64,000 bases of DNA from an uncultured Flavonifractor sp. (GTDB lineage: Bacteria; Bacillota; Clostridia; Oscillospirales; Oscillospiraceae), in contig CANAAV010000006.1 in NCBI GenBank assembly GCA_947346365.1, positions 1 through 64,000 of the forward strand. Reading direction: 5' to 3'. Position numbers and translations under genes: made by a program. The notes beneath the pieces are model-generated. The model was not told where the DNA came from. It searched no databases and worked only from the letters and a program-made list of their open reading frames with translations. Shown in pieces: positions 15,330 through 24,206 of this stretch. The first letter of the stretch is position 1, and each line of letters opens with the position of its first letter.

Positions 15330-16706
15330 TCAGAGTGAGGCCAGCAGCGGCCTGCGCTTCCAGGCGCCGCTGCGCCACCGCCAGAGGAAGAGAAGGGCCC
15401 GCAGGCACTCGTCACAGGCCATGGCGGTCCAGAGTCCCGGCAGTCCCAGACCGAAGACCACCGCCAGTACGGCGCCGCCGCCGGCGGCGGTGATCCAGGC
15501 GCTGATGATGCAGATGGCCACCGGAAAGCGGATGTCGCCGCAGGCCTGGAGCGAGCGGCTGATGACCAGATTGACCGCCCGGCCCAGCTCCAGAGGGATC
15601 TCAATGAGCATGATGAGCTGAAACAGCTCCAGCGTCTGGGGATCTTTGGTAAAAAGGGACAGCAGGGGGCGGCAGAATACCGCCAGCAGGGAGGACACCA
15701 AGGCGGACACAGCGACGGCCGCCAGCAGGGTGCGTTTCACCTGGCGGTTGGTCTGGGCCAGATTTTCGCTCCCCATCAGCCGGGCCACCACCACCTGGGC
15801 CGCTTGGCATACGGCGGAGGCGAACATGTAGGAGAGGTTGGCGAACATGTTGGCGTATACCCGGGTATTGATGACGAACAGGGCGAAGCGGTTGCAGGCG
15901 GCCTGAATGCACAGCTGGGAGAGATTGTAGGAGACTGACTCCCCGCCGGCGGGGACCCCGATTTGCAGCAGGCGGCGCAGCTGGCCCCAGGGAAAGGGAC
16001 GCAGGCTCTCGCCGGTAAACAGGGGCCCGAAGCGGCGGCGGAAGAGCGCAGAGATGGCCAGCACCCCGGCAATCCGGGACAGGCTGCTGGACACTGCCGC
16101 CCCGGCTGCCCCCAGAGCCGGCAGGCCGAAAGCGCCGTTGATGAGTACGGCGTTGCCGGCAATGTTCAGCAGGTTCATGCACACGGAGATGAGCATACTC
16201 TGGCGCATCATCTGATAGCTGCGGAAAAAGGCGGTATAGGTCAAAAACACCGCCTGAAACACCAACCCCGCGCCGATAATGCGGGTATACCGGCAGGTGT
16301 CGCCAAAAATTTCTTCCGGAACGCCCATCAAGGCAAAAATGGGGCCGCAGAAGAGGACTAGAACCACCCCCACCGCCAGGCCGAAAAGCGCGTTTGCCAG
16401 CAGGGCGGCGGCACAGGTCTGCCGGACCCGGCCGGTGTCCTGGGCGCCAATATACTGGGAGATCAGAATGGCGGCGGCGGTACATAGGACGGAAAAGACG
16501 ATGAGCAGCAGGCTGGTGACCTGATTGGCGTTGCCGATGGCTCCTACGGCGTTGGGATCGTACCAGCCCACCATAATCTGGTCGGCATTACCCACCAGCA
16601 TTTGCAATAGCAGCTCAATAAAAATGGGCCAGGTCAGGCCCAGTATGCGGGTTTCCTCCGGCCTGCCCAGACGCTGGCGGGCGGCGGCCGGCATGACTTT
16701 TTCCAT
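15330..16706 (-). CDS. MATE-family efflux transporter
   Basis: A 458-aa inner-membrane antiporter with about 12 hydrophobic segments. It begins with the MATE N-terminal pattern ILGLTWPIFIELLLQMLVGNADQIMVGWYDPNAVGAIGNANQ and has a second-half repeat (SENLAQTNRQVKRTLL). Likely exports drugs or metabolites using Na+ or H+; the substrate cannot be inferred. RBS AAGGTG before ATG 16706. Monocistronic. Confidence 0.93.
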   Translation of the reverse strand: MEKVMPAAARQRLGRPEETRILGLTWPIFIELLLQMLVGNADQIMVGWYDPNAVGAIGNANQVTSLLLIVFSVLCTAAAILISQYIGAQDTGRVRQTCAAALLANALFGLAVGVVLVLFCGPIFALMGVPEEIFGDTCRYTRIIGAGLVFQAVFLTYTAFFRSYQMMRQSMLISVCMNLLNIAGNAVLINGAFGLPALGAAGAAVSSSLSRIAGVLAISALFRRRFGPLFTGESLRPFPWGQLRRLLQIGVPAGGESVSYNLSQLCIQAACNRFALFVINTRVYANMFANLSYMFASAVCQAAQVVVARLMGSENLAQTNRQVKRTLLAAVAVSALVSSLLAVFCRPLLSLFTKDPQTLELFQLIMLIEIPLELGRAVNLVISRSLQACGDIRFPVAICIISAWITAAGGGAVLAVVFGLGLPGLWTAMACDECLRALLFLWRWRSGAWKRRPLLASL

Positions 16707-16788
16707 AGAGGCACCTTGCTTTCCGGGATTTCATGGGCTGGGCGCTGAGGCGCGGCAGCGGTGGGCGCGCCTTGATAGGGCACGGATT

Positions 16789-16816
16789 ATTATAAGGTGT
16801 CTATGGCAAAATACAA
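16789..16816 (-). promoter_or_regulatory. Promoter of the MATE gene
   Basis: Minus strand TTGTAT (16811-16816), 16-bp spacer, TATAAT (16789-16794). The -35 is weak and the -10 is perfect. Confidence 0.6.
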
Positions 16817-16879
16817 GAGGGAAAACCGCCTGTGTTCTGCTTTGCAGGGTCTGTATTTTCGTCAAAACAGCGAATCTCT

Positions 16880-17590
16880 CTATTCGGACAGCCGCCTGCG
16901 CAGGCCTTCCATGGCCCGGCGCTCCAACCGGGAGACCTGCACTTGGGAGACGCCTAAAACCTTGGCGGCCTTATCCTGGGTCAGGTTTTTGTAATAGCGC
17001 AGCAGGATGACCTGCCGCTCCCGCTGGGGCAGCGTGTCAATGGCGGCGCGCAGGGAGAGTTTTTCCACAATACCCTCTTCCATGCCCTCGGTGCCCAAAA
17101 CGCTCTCCAGGGTGAAGCCGTCCCCGCTCTCCATCTGCAAAGAGGCCACCGGCAGGCTGGCCTCTTCCGCGGCGGCGATCTCCTCCGCCTCCAGCCCGGT
17201 CTCCTGGGCCAGCTCCCCCACGGTGGGTTCCCGCCCCAAGCGGGCGGAAAGCCGCTCCCGGGCCGTGCGGACGGCACCCGCCCGCTCCTTCAGGCTGCGG
17301 CTGACCTTTACCGCTCCGTCGTCCCGCAGAAAGCGGCGGATTTCCCCGGCGATTTTAGGGACTGCATACGTGGAAAATTGGCAGCCAAAGGCCGGGTCAA
17401 AGCCCCGCACCGCTTTTAAAAACCCCAGGCAGCCCAGCTGATACAGGTCCTCCGGCTCGGCTCCGCGCCCATAGTACCGGCGCACGATGCTCCAGATCAG
17501 GCCGGCGTTTTCCTCAATAAGCTGGGCGCAGGCGTCGTTGTCCCCGGCACGGGCGCACTCCAGCAGGGCGGGCGTGTCCGCAACGCTCAC
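16880..17590 (-). CDS. sigF: Sporulation sigma factor SigF
   Basis: The first forespore-specific RNA polymerase sigma factor (SpoIIAC). The 236-aa product has regions 2.1-2.4 (LIEENAGLIWSIVRRYYGRGAEPEDLYQLGCLGFLKAVRGFDP...STYAVPKIAGEIRRFLRDDG), region 3 (GREPTVGELAQETGL) and region 4 (LPQRERQVILLRYYKNLTQDKAAKVLGVSQVQVSRLERRAM). Its ATG overlaps the spoIIAB stop (ATGA). Third gene of the canonical spoIIAA-spoIIAB-sigF operon. Confidence 0.97.
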   Translation of the reverse strand: MSVADTPALLECARAGDNDACAQLIEENAGLIWSIVRRYYGRGAEPEDLYQLGCLGFLKAVRGFDPAFGCQFSTYAVPKIAGEIRRFLRDDGAVKVSRSLKERAGAVRTARERLSARLGREPTVGELAQETGLEAEEIAAAEEASLPVASLQMESGDGFTLESVLGTEGMEEGIVEKLSLRAAIDTLPQRERQVILLRYYKNLTQDKAAKVLGVSQVQVSRLERRAMEGLRRRLSE

Positions 17591-18033
17591 GCCCCGCCCC
17601 CCACGCGCAGGGACACACGGCGGCGCAGAGTGACGGTAGTTCCCTTGCCGGGGGCGGAGCGCACCTTTACCCCGTCCATAAAGCTCTCCATGATGGTAAA
17701 ACCCATGCCGGAGCGGGTCTCGTCCCCGGTGGTGTACAGAGGCTGCCTAGCCTGGGCCACGTCCTCGATGCCCACGCCCCAGTCCTTTACCACAATTTCC
17801 AGAGTATTGTCCCCAAACAGCCGCAGGCGCATGGACACTTTGCCGATGCAGTCGGGGTAGGCGTGGACAATGCAGTTGGTTACCGCCTCGCTGACGGCGG
17901 TTTTAATGTCGTTTACCTCATCCAGCGTGGGGTCCAGCTGGGCGGCAAAGCAGGCCGCCGTAGCGCGGGCAAAGCCCTCGTTGGCAGAGCGGCTCAGAAA
18001 GACCACCGCCGCTTCATTCACGGGTTTTGTCAT
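17587..18033 (-). CDS. spoIIAB: Anti-sigma F factor SpoIIAB
   Basis: A GHKL kinase/anti-sigma factor that holds SigF inactive and phosphorylates SpoIIAA. In the 148-aa product the N box EAVTNCIVHAYP, G1 box DWGVGIED and G2 box RSGMGFTIMESFMD are all present. The start is ATG 18033 with GGAGG about 8 nt upstream; the frame extends to 18129 but that region overlaps the end of spoIIAA. Confidence 0.97.
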   Translation of the reverse strand: MTKPVNEAAVVFLSRSANEGFARATAACFAAQLDPTLDEVNDIKTAVSEAVTNCIVHAYPDCIGKVSMRLRLFGDNTLEIVVKDWGVGIEDVAQARQPLYTTGDETRSGMGFTIMESFMDGVKVRSAPGKGTTVTLRRRVSLRVGGGA

Positions 18034-18103
18034 ATGTATTCCTCCTCCTGGGGCGGCGGATCGTTCCGCCCCCATATCCGGGACCTTCTGGCCCGTGTGA
18101 TGC

Positions 18104-18409
18104 CTATTCAAAAGAGACCAGCCGGTCAACTCCCGCCGCCCGCAGGACCTTGCCCGCCTGTTCCGGAATGTTGCATACTTTCAACTCTCCCCCCAGCTCT
18201 CCCAGCCGCCGGTAGGCCCGAAGGATCACCGCAATGCCGGAGCTGTCCATAAAGCTCACTTCCCCCAGGTCCAGGGTCAGACTGCGGGGGAGGGCGGCGT
18301 TGATGCTGCGCTCCAACTCGCCCATAATCTGCTTGGCCCCGTGGTGGTCCACCTCGCCGGACACCACCGCCCGGAGCACCCGGTTTTCGCCGGTACACGT
18401 TACCGCCAT
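18104..18409 (-). CDS. spoIIAA: Anti-sigma F factor antagonist SpoIIAA
   Basis: A STAS-domain protein that releases SigF from SpoIIAB when dephosphorylated. The 101-aa product has the phosphorylation motif FMDSSGIAVIL with Ser56/57. The start is ATG 18409, 8 nt after AGGAGGG. A short hairpin (CCGCCCA/TGGGCGG) lies just before the Shine-Dalgarno. No clear sigma-H or sigma-F promoter is visible between this start and the palindrome at 18461-18495. Confidence 0.96.
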   Translation of the reverse strand: MAVTCTGENRVLRAVVSGEVDHHGAKQIMGELERSINAALPRSLTLDLGEVSFMDSSGIAVILRAYRRLGELGGELKVCNIPEQAGKVLRAAGVDRLVSFE

Positions 18410-18460
18410 GGCTTGTCCCTCCTGACAGCGCCCGCCCAAGCGCGTGGGCGGAGCATAAAA

Positions 18461-18498
18461 AATCGCAGTATACCAATTTTTGGTATACTGCGATTATA
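18461..18498 (-). terminator. 16-bp palindrome between the lipoprotein gene and spoIIAA
   Basis: Exact arms AATCGCAGTATACCAA (18461-18476) and TTGGTATACTGCGATT (18480-18495). On the minus strand it is followed by TTTTTTATG, so it reads as the intrinsic terminator of the lipoprotein gene. A TATAAT (minus strand, 18493-18498) overlaps its upstream edge, so an operator role is also possible. Confidence 0.7.
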
Positions 18499-18531
18499 GA
18501 CCTGCCGGCCTGCGCTATTTGTCGCTTTTTC

Positions 18532-19305
18532 TCACCGGATAAGATAAAAGTCGGTAAAAATCCACGCTTCCCCAATTTTTTCATAGGGGAAATTGTGTTC
18601 CTCGCTGCCAACGGGGGCGAAATCCGCCTCGGGGTCCAGCAGCTCTACGGTCACATGAACGGTGCGGCGGTTTTTGTCCGCGTCCCGCAGGACCTGAATG
18701 GTCTCGGCTCCCTTGGTGATGTCGCTCCCGCGGCCCCCGTCAATGCCGTAGAGGACCCCGTCGATTTCCACATACGCAGTCGCGCCGGCGGGCAACAGCT
18801 CCTCCACCAGCGCGTCAGAGAACAGGCCCTTCAGATAGCCCCGCAGGCCTGCCAGAGTATCAATGCCGGGATAGTCCACCCGGTAATAGAGCTGCCCGTC
18901 AAGCTGCGCAGGCTGGGCCATATCCAGGGGCAGGTGGGTAAGCCGGAACCAGCCAAAGGCCTCTACTGCCTGACGGTAGGCCGCCAGCACCGCCTCGTCG
19001 CCGGGACCGGCGGCAGGCGTGCTCTGCGGTGGAGGGGGGGGCGTGGGGGAAGGCGTCTGGGGGACGGGCCGGGGCGTTGGAGTGGGCATGGGAGTCGGGT
19101 CTACCAGCGCGGGTTCTCCGGTCTCCGGTACAGGGGAGGGCGACGGCGGCAGGGGAACGGTGCTGGCCGGAGCGCTGGGGCGGACTGTCTGGGTGGGGAG
19201 GGGTGTGGACGTGGGGACGGGCTGGGTGCCTGGCGCGCAGCTGCCGGTGCATCCCCCTAGCACAAGGAGCATGCCCAGCAGCGGCAGCAGCTTTTGTGCC
19301 CTCAT
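18532..19305 (-). CDS. Lipoprotein with Pro/Thr linker, IseA-like C-terminus
   Basis: A 257-aa secreted lipoprotein: signal peptide with lipobox LVLGGC (Cys19), a low-complexity Pro/Thr/Ser linker to about residue 100 (rich in PTPTP and PPPPP), then a globular domain (AAYRQAVEAFGWFRL...YFLIR). The globular part resembles IseA/YoeB-type inhibitors of DL-endopeptidases (VDYPGIDTLAGLRGYLKGLFSDALVEELL), at low confidence. RBS AAAGGGGG. It lies upstream of spoIIA, separated by a terminator; sporulation involvement is unproven. Confidence 0.65.
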   Translation of the reverse strand: MRAQKLLPLLGMLLVLGGCTGSCAPGTQPVPTSTPLPTQTVRPSAPASTVPLPPSPSPVPETGEPALVDPTPMPTPTPRPVPQTPSPTPPPPPQSTPAAGPGDEAVLAAYRQAVEAFGWFRLTHLPLDMAQPAQLDGQLYYRVDYPGIDTLAGLRGYLKGLFSDALVEELLPAGATAYVEIDGVLYGIDGGRGSDITKGAETIQVLRDADKNRRTVHVTVELLDPEADFAPVGSEEHNFPYEKIGEAWIFTDFYLIR

Positions 19306-19459
19306 GGGCTTGACCCCCTTTCTTGTGTTAAAATGCTGGGAACGGAATAAAAGACCGTTTTTTCGCCGGTGCGGCGCGAATGATTTCTAACCGGCGGTCA
19401 GGGCCGCCGGGATACATATTCTGTGAAAGCGCTGGCGCCTATTGCGCTTTGATTTGGAC

Positions 19460-19535
19460 CCTTTTGCTCCCCGGTTTCACCGGGAAGCAAAAGATGGGAC
19501 AATATACCATTTTGCTGTGCTTCATGGTATATTGT
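19460..19535 (-). promoter_or_regulatory. Two tandem hairpins upstream of the lipoprotein gene
   Basis: CTTTTGCTCCCCGGT/ACCGGGAAGCAAAAG (about 19459-19493) and ACAATATACCAT (19499-19510)/ATGGTATATTGT (19524-19535) sit 155-230 bp before the lipoprotein start. The second shares the TATACCA/TGGTATA core with the palindrome at 18461-18495. Possible operators or leader structures. Nothing else is recognised in 19306-19597. Confidence 0.45.
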
Positions 19536-19597
19536 ATCCGCTTTCCCTGGGTTTCACAACTATAGATGCGTGACAAGAGATGACAAAATAAAGACAA

Positions 19598-19630
19598 AAC
19601 CGCCGCTGTTTCCCTAAAACAGCGGCGGTT
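19598..19630 (-). terminator. valS terminator
   Basis: Perfect 14-bp arms AACCGCCGCTGTTT/AAACAGCGGCGGTT with TTTTGTCTTT following on the minus strand, 48 nt past the valS stop. Confidence 0.9.
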
Positions 19631-19677
19631 CACAGTTTTTCAGCGTTTTTCAGCCCTTCAGAGCGGAGAGAGGGCGC

Positions 19678-22341
19678 TTAGCCCAGGGCGGCGGCGGACT
19701 GTTCCAGCTGTTCCAACAGGGCGCGCAGCTTTTCCGCCCGTTCCCGCTCAGCCTGCACGACATGGGCGGGGGCCTTGTTTACAAAGCCTGGGTTGTTCAG
19801 TTTGGTGTCGAGTTTCTCCAGCTCTGCGCGGTCTTTTTTCAGCTGTTTTTGGACCCGCTCCCGCTCTTTGTCCAGGTCCACCAGCTCTGCCAGGGGCAAA
19901 AACAGCCGGGCAGCGTGGGTGATGACCTCTACCATCCCCTCTTGGGCGGCCTGCTCAGAGTCCGCGGCGGCGGACACGCCCTCAATGGTCACTTCGCTGG
20001 CGTGGGCCAGGCGCTTAAGGAAGGGAATGCCGGCGGCGAAGACCTCGGTCTCCAGGGTGGCGACGGTCAGGCGCGCCTTTTTGGAGGGAGGCACGTTCAT
20101 CTCTGCCCGGCGGGCGCGCACGGCGCTGATGGCCTCCATGACCAGTTCCATAGCCCGCTCCTCCTGGGGGAAAGACAGACGGCCGTTTTGCTGGGGCCAG
20201 CGCTGGAGCATCAGGAAGGCCTCCCGGTCCTCCTCCGGGCGGCGGGGCAGGGCCTGCCAGATTTCCTCGGTAATAAAAGGCATGAAGGGGTGCAGCAGCT
20301 TCAAAGTCTCGCTGAGCACATAACACAACACCTGCTGGGCCCGCTCCTTGGCAGCGGGGGCGTCTCCCTGGAGCCGGGCTTTGGTCATCTCAATATACCA
20401 GTCGCAGTAGCTGTCCCAGATGAAGTCGTAGACCTTTTGGGCGGCGACGCCCAGCTCATAGCGTTCCATATTGTCGGTGACTTCGGGGATCAGGCTGTTG
20501 AGCTTGGAGAGAATCCACTTGTCCTCCAGCTCCAGCTGCTCCGGCAGGGCGCAGCTGTCAATGGTCAGGTTCATCAGTACAAAACGGCTGGCGTTCCAGA
20601 TTTTATTGGCAAAATTGCGCATGGCCTCGCACCGCTCGGTATAAAAGCGCATGTCGTTGCCGGGAGAGTTGCCGGTAACCAGATTAAAGCGCAGGGCGTC
20701 CGCGCCGAACTGCTCCGCCATCTCCAGAGGGTCGATGCCGTTGCCCAGGCTCTTGGACATTTTGCGGCCCTTGTCGTCCCGGATCAGACCGTGGATGAAC
20801 ACGGTGTGGAAGGGGGGCCTGCCCGTGTGCTCGCAGGCGGAGAAAATCATGCGGGCCACCCAGAAAAAGATGATGTCGTATCCGGTAACCAGCACGTCGG
20901 TGGGGTAAAAGTACTGCAAATCCTCGGTATTTTCCGGCCAGCCCAGGGTGGAGAAGGGCCACAGGGCGGAGGAGAACCAGGTATCCAACACGTCGTCCTC
21001 CTGTTTGATGCGGGCGCTCCCACAGTGGCGGCAGTTTGAGGGATCGGTTTCGGAAACGGTAATTTTTCCGCAGTCCTCGCAGGTCCAGGCGGGGATGCGG
21101 TGGCCCCACCACAGCTGCCGGGAGATGCACCAGTCCCGCACGTTTTCCATCCAATTGGCGTAGGTCTTGGAGAAACGCTCGGGGACAAATTTGGTCTCCC
21201 CCTCGCGCACTACCCGCAGGGCCTCCTTGGCTAGGGGCTGCATCTTTACAAACCACTGGGCGGAGATGAGAGGCTCCACGTCGTGGTGGCAGCGGGAGCA
21301 GGTGCCCACATTGTGCTGATGGGGCTCCACCTTCACCAGCCAGCCGCCCTCTTCCAGATCGGCGACAATGGCCTTTCGGGCCTCATAGCGGTCCATGCCG
21401 GAGTATTTGCCGTATCCCTGCGCCACTCTGCCGTGGTCGTCCAGTACCCGGATGGTCTCCAGACTGTGGCGCAGGCCCACTTCAAAGTCGTTGGGATCGT
21501 GGGCGGGGGTCATCTTGACGCAGCCGGTGCCGAACCCCAGATCCACATACTCGTCGGCCACAATGGGAATTTCCCGGCCCACCAGGGGCAGAATGCAGGT
21601 TTTCCCAATGATGCCGGCGTAGCGTCCGTCGGCGGGATTCACCGCCACGCCGGTGTCGCCCAGCATGGTCTCCGGCCGGGTGGTGGCCACTACGACGTAT
21701 TTGTCCGCCTCCCCCTGGATGGGGTAGCGGATGTGCCAGAGGCTGCCGGGCTTGTCCTGATATTCCACTTCCACGTCCGACAGGGCGGTGACGCAGTGGG
21801 GACACCAGTTGATAATGCGGCTGCCCTTGTAGATCAGCCCCTTGTCATACAGGCTGACGAACACATGGCGCACGGCCTTGGACAGCCCTTCGTCCATCGT
21901 AAAGCGGGCCCGGTCCCAGTCGCAGGAGACGCCCATTTTTTTCTGCTGCTCCACGATGCGGGCGCCGTACTTGTTTTTCCAGTCCCACACCCGCTCCAAA
22001 AATTTTTCGCGGCCCAGGTCATAGCGGGAAAGGCCCTCGTTTTCCCGCAGGGATTCCTCCACCTTAGCCTGGGTGGCGATGCCGGCGTGGTCGGCGCCGG
22101 GGACCCACAGGGCGGCGTAGCCCTGCATCCGCTTGAAACGGATGAGGATGTCCTGAAGGGTGCAGTCCATGGCGTGACCCATGTGCAGCTGCCCCGTCAC
22201 GTTGGGGGGCGGCATGACAATGGTGAAGGGCCGCTTGTCCGGGTCGCGCACGCCTTTGAAGCAGCCGTTTTTCTCCCATGCCTCATACACGCGCCCCTCC
22301 ACCTCCTGGGGCTCATAAATCTTCGGCAGTTCTTTTTTCAT
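19678..22341 (-). CDS. valS: Valyl-tRNA synthetase
   Basis: A class I aminoacyl-tRNA synthetase charging tRNA-Val. The 887-aa product has the HIGH-type motif [15 protein letters not shown] near residue 45, a CP1 editing domain, the KMSKS motif [12 protein letters not shown], an anticodon-binding domain and a C-terminal coiled coil ([30 protein letters not shown]). The start is ATG 22341 after GGAAGGA; the frame extends further upstream into the T-box leader and is not coding there. Confidence 0.98.
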   Translation of the reverse strand: MKKELPKIYEPQEVEGRVYEAWEKNGCFKGVRDPDKRPFTIVMPPPNVTGQLHMGHAMDCTLQDILIRFKRMQGYAALWVPGADHAGIATQAKVEESLRENEGLSRYDLGREKFLERVWDWKNKYGARIVEQQKKMGVSCDWDRARFTMDEGLSKAVRHVFVSLYDKGLIYKGSRIINWCPHCVTALSDVEVEYQDKPGSLWHIRYPIQGEADKYVVVATTRPETMLGDTGVAVNPADGRYAGIIGKTCILPLVGREIPIVADEYVDLGFGTGCVKMTPAHDPNDFEVGLRHSLETIRVLDDHGRVAQGYGKYSGMDRYEARKAIVADLEEGGWLVKVEPHQHNVGTCSRCHHDVEPLISAQWFVKMQPLAKEALRVVREGETKFVPERFSKTYANWMENVRDWCISRQLWWGHRIPAWTCEDCGKITVSETDPSNCRHCGSARIKQEDDVLDTWFSSALWPFSTLGWPENTEDLQYFYPTDVLVTGYDIIFFWVARMIFSACEHTGRPPFHTVFIHGLIRDDKGRKMSKSLGNGIDPLEMAEQFGADALRFNLVTGNSPGNDMRFYTERCEAMRNFANKIWNASRFVLMNLTIDSCALPEQLELEDKWILSKLNSLIPEVTDNMERYELGVAAQKVYDFIWDSYCDWYIEMTKARLQGDAPAAKERAQQVLCYVLSETLKLLHPFMPFITEEIWQALPRRPEEDREAFLMLQRWPQQNGRLSFPQEERAMELVMEAISAVRARRAEMNVPPSKKARLTVATLETEVFAAGIPFLKRLAHASEVTIEGVSAAADSEQAAQEGMVEVITHAARLFLPLAELVDLDKERERVQKQLKKDRAELEKLDTKLNNPGFVNKAPAHVVQAERERAEKLRALLEQLEQSAAALG

Positions 22342-22400
22342 CTGTGTCCTTCCACTCGCTTCCTTAGAGCCGCGCCCCGTCGGCGCAGGCTCTGAAATAA

Positions 22401-22638
22401 AATAGCAAAACGCCCTGGGCCGGATTCCGGTCCAGGGCGAATTTCTCCGCGGTACCACCTGGCTTCGGGCGCAAGGCGCCCGCGCTTGTAATCCCTTAAC
22501 GCGGGAATACGCCGGACCTTACTGCCCTTCAGGTCCAAAGCTCCGGGACCACTTTCCCCGTACGCTTGCAGGGACTTTCACCAGCCGTCCCCTCTCTGCG
22601 GCGCACGCACGGATACTCCTTCCCATCCTCGCTGCTTG
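22401..22638 (-). promoter_or_regulatory. T-box riboswitch of valS
   Basis: The minus-strand leader contains AGAGAGGGGACGGCTGGTGA (Stem I distal region), a GTGGTCCCGGAGC stretch with a candidate GUC valine specifier, and the T-box AGGTGGTACCGCGG (22446-22460). It ends in a terminator hairpin CGCCCTGG/CCAGGGCG (22411-22439) followed by TTTTGC. Uncharged tRNA-Val should favour antitermination. Confidence 0.92.
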
Positions 22639-22644
22639 ACACAT

Positions 22645-22673
22645 AGTATATGCGCTGCGCAGAGAAATGTCAA
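22645..22673 (-). promoter_or_regulatory. Promoter of the valS T-box leader
   Basis: Minus strand TTGACA (22668-22673), 17-bp spacer, TATACT (22645-22650), giving a leader of about 300 nt. Confidence 0.85.
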
Positions 22674-22730
22674 GGGCGGCTTAAATCGCTGCGCCGGAAA
22701 GGGCCGAAACTGTTTCTGAGCAAAAAGCCC

Positions 22731-22758
22731 TTGCATTTGAAAAAGATTATGCTATAAT
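22731..22758 (+). promoter_or_regulatory. Promoter of the cobalamin operon
   Basis: TTGCAT (22731-22736), 16-bp spacer, TATAAT (22753-22758), about 70 nt before the riboswitch P1 stem. Confidence 0.75.
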
Positions 22759-22773
22759 ATCCGCAGAGCGCTT

Positions 22774-22788
22774 AGAAGCTGTATTCAT
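22774..22788. repeat. Half copy of the 5882-6044 element end
   Basis: AGAAGCTGTATTCAT matches the terminal AGAACCTGTATTCAT of the inverted-repeat element in 14 of 15 bases. It lies in the 5' leader between promoter and riboswitch, so it is probably transcribed. No opposite end is found nearby. Confidence 0.45.
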
Positions 22789-22834
22789 CAGCGGATATAC
22801 CCGCGTATGCGCGGGGCGGCGCCATACAAATCAG

Positions 22835-23014
22835 CGCAAGGCGCCTGACCGCCCTCCGCCGGAGGACGGCCGGGAGAATAGGGAAGTGGGTGGGAATCCC
22901 ACGCAGGACTGCTGCCGTATCGGTATGAGTTCCGGTCAGACATGCCACTGTGGAGCAATTCCATGGGAAGGCGGGCCGGGGCGTTGACGCCGGAGCCGGA
23001 AGACCTACCTTGCG
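22835..23014 (+). promoter_or_regulatory. Cobalamin (AdoCbl-type) riboswitch
   Basis: P1 pairs CGCAAGG (22835-22841) with CCTTGCG (23008-23014). Conserved core pieces appear in order: GGGAATAGGGAAGTGGGTG, AATCCCACGCAGGACTGCTGCC, ACATGCCACTGTGG containing the B12 box GCCACTG (22944-22950), and GCCGGAAGACC. It should repress the downstream importer and tetrapyrrole genes when cobalamin is abundant. Confidence 0.95.
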
Positions 23015-23102
23015 ATGCAGACTGTCGGAAAAGGGGCAGGCGCCATAGCTGCGGGCAGACAAACTGCGGATATGGTTTTACACGGCATAGGCATGCTTTG
23101 AT

Positions 23103-23140
23103 TAGCGCCTTTTCCTCTATTTGGAGGGAAAGGCGCTTTT
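23103..23140 (+). terminator. Regulated terminator after the riboswitch
   Basis: AGCGCCTTT...AAAGGCGCTTTT hairpin with an inner CCTC/GAGG stem, 50 bp before the first gene. It is the likely expression platform, working by transcription attenuation. Confidence 0.8.
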
Positions 23141-23189
23141 ACATATTCAACCATTTTAGAAAGAACAAGGAAGAGGGAGGACGTACTAC

Positions 23190-24206
23190 ATGACAACACG
23201 ATGGAAGAGATATGCGGCGGGCGGGCTGGCGCTGCTGCTGGCGGTGGGAATATGCGCCTGCGCTCCGGCGGCGGGCGGGCCGCCCCCCGCATCCGCCGTG
23301 CCGGTGCCCAACTCTGCCGCCCCTGCTCCGGCGGCTTCCGTCCCGGCGGCGGATGGGACGGTTGCTTTTACCGATGCCCTGGGTCGGGAGCTGACGCTGG
23401 CGGCGGGTCCCCAACGGGTGGCGGCGATGATTGGAAGCTTCGCCGACGTGTGGTGCCTGGCTGGAGGAAAAGAATCCATTGTAGCGGCGGCAGAGGATGC
23501 CTGGACCCAATTTGACCTGGGCCTTTCCGAGGACGTGCTGAGCCTGGGGGCGGTCAAGGAGCCTAACGCGGAGGTACTGCTGTCCGTTCAGCCGGACCTG
23601 GTAATTGCCAGCGCTAAAACCGAGGCCGCCGTGGCCCTGCTGCCCACGCTGGAGAAGGCGGGCGTCCCCGTAGCGTATTTTGACATCAGCAGTCTGGAGG
23701 ATTACCTGGACATGCTGGATATCTGCACCCGCCTGACCGGCAGGACAGAGAACTATGATCGGTACGGTACGTCGGTCATCGCGCAGGTGGACGCCGCCCG
23801 GGCCCGGGCCCAGGGGCAGGAGGGAACCGAGGTGCTCTATGTCCGGGCGACCGGAAGCACCTGTAAGGTGAAAAACAGTAAAAACACCGTGCTGGGGGAA
23901 ATGCTGGCGGACCTGGGGTGCGTCAATATTGCAGACAGCGACGAATCCCTGCTGGAAAACCTGTCTATGGAGGCCATTCTGGCGGCGGACCCGGACAAGA
24001 TCTTTATCGTCATGCAGGGCAGCGACCAGGCTAAAGTTCAAAACACTCTGGAGCAGTCCCTGCTGTCCAACCCGGCCTGGCAGCAGCTGAGCGCCGTACA
24101 GGCGGGAGAGGTATACTATATGGACCAGTCGCTGTATAACGTAAAGCCCAACGCCCGGTGGGGCGAAGCGTATGAGGGGCTGGCGGATATCCTCTATGGC
24201 GGGTAG
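23190..24206 (+). CDS. btuF: Cobalamin-type ABC substrate-binding lipoprotein
   Basis: A 338-aa extracytoplasmic binding protein of the class III (FecB/BtuF) fold. Signal peptide with Cys22/Cys24, Ala/Pro linker to about residue 53, then the two-lobed domain (FTDALGRELTLAAGPQRVAAMIGSFADVWCLAGG...PDLVIASAKTEAAV). Placed directly under a cobalamin riboswitch and ahead of FecCD permease and ATPase genes, so the ligand is probably a corrinoid; sequence alone would also allow haem or siderophores. RBS GAGGGAGG. Confidence 0.85.
   Translation: MTTRWKRYAAGGLALLLAVGICACAPAAGGPPPASAVPVPNSAAPAPAASVPAADGTVAFTDALGRELTLAAGPQRVAAMIGSFADVWCLAGGKESIVAAAEDAWTQFDLGLSEDVLSLGAVKEPNAEVLLSVQPDLVIASAKTEAAVALLPTLEKAGVPVAYFDISSLEDYLDMLDICTRLTGRTENYDRYGTSVIAQVDAARARAQGQEGTEVLYVRATGSTCKVKNSKNTVLGEMLADLGCVNIADSDESLLENLSMEAILAADPDKIFIVMQGSDQAKVQNTLEQSLLSNPAWQQLSAVQAGEVYYMDQSLYNVKPNARWGEAYEGLADILYGG

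Noticed and set aside
19762..21039. 425-aa open frame on the strand opposite valS
   Set aside because: Entirely antisense to a certain ValRS gene, Gly/His/Leu-rich shadow of GC-rich codons, no ribosome binding site.
22342..22458. Extended N-terminus of ValRS
   Set aside because: The extra frame runs into the T-box terminator; ATG 22341 has the ribosome site.
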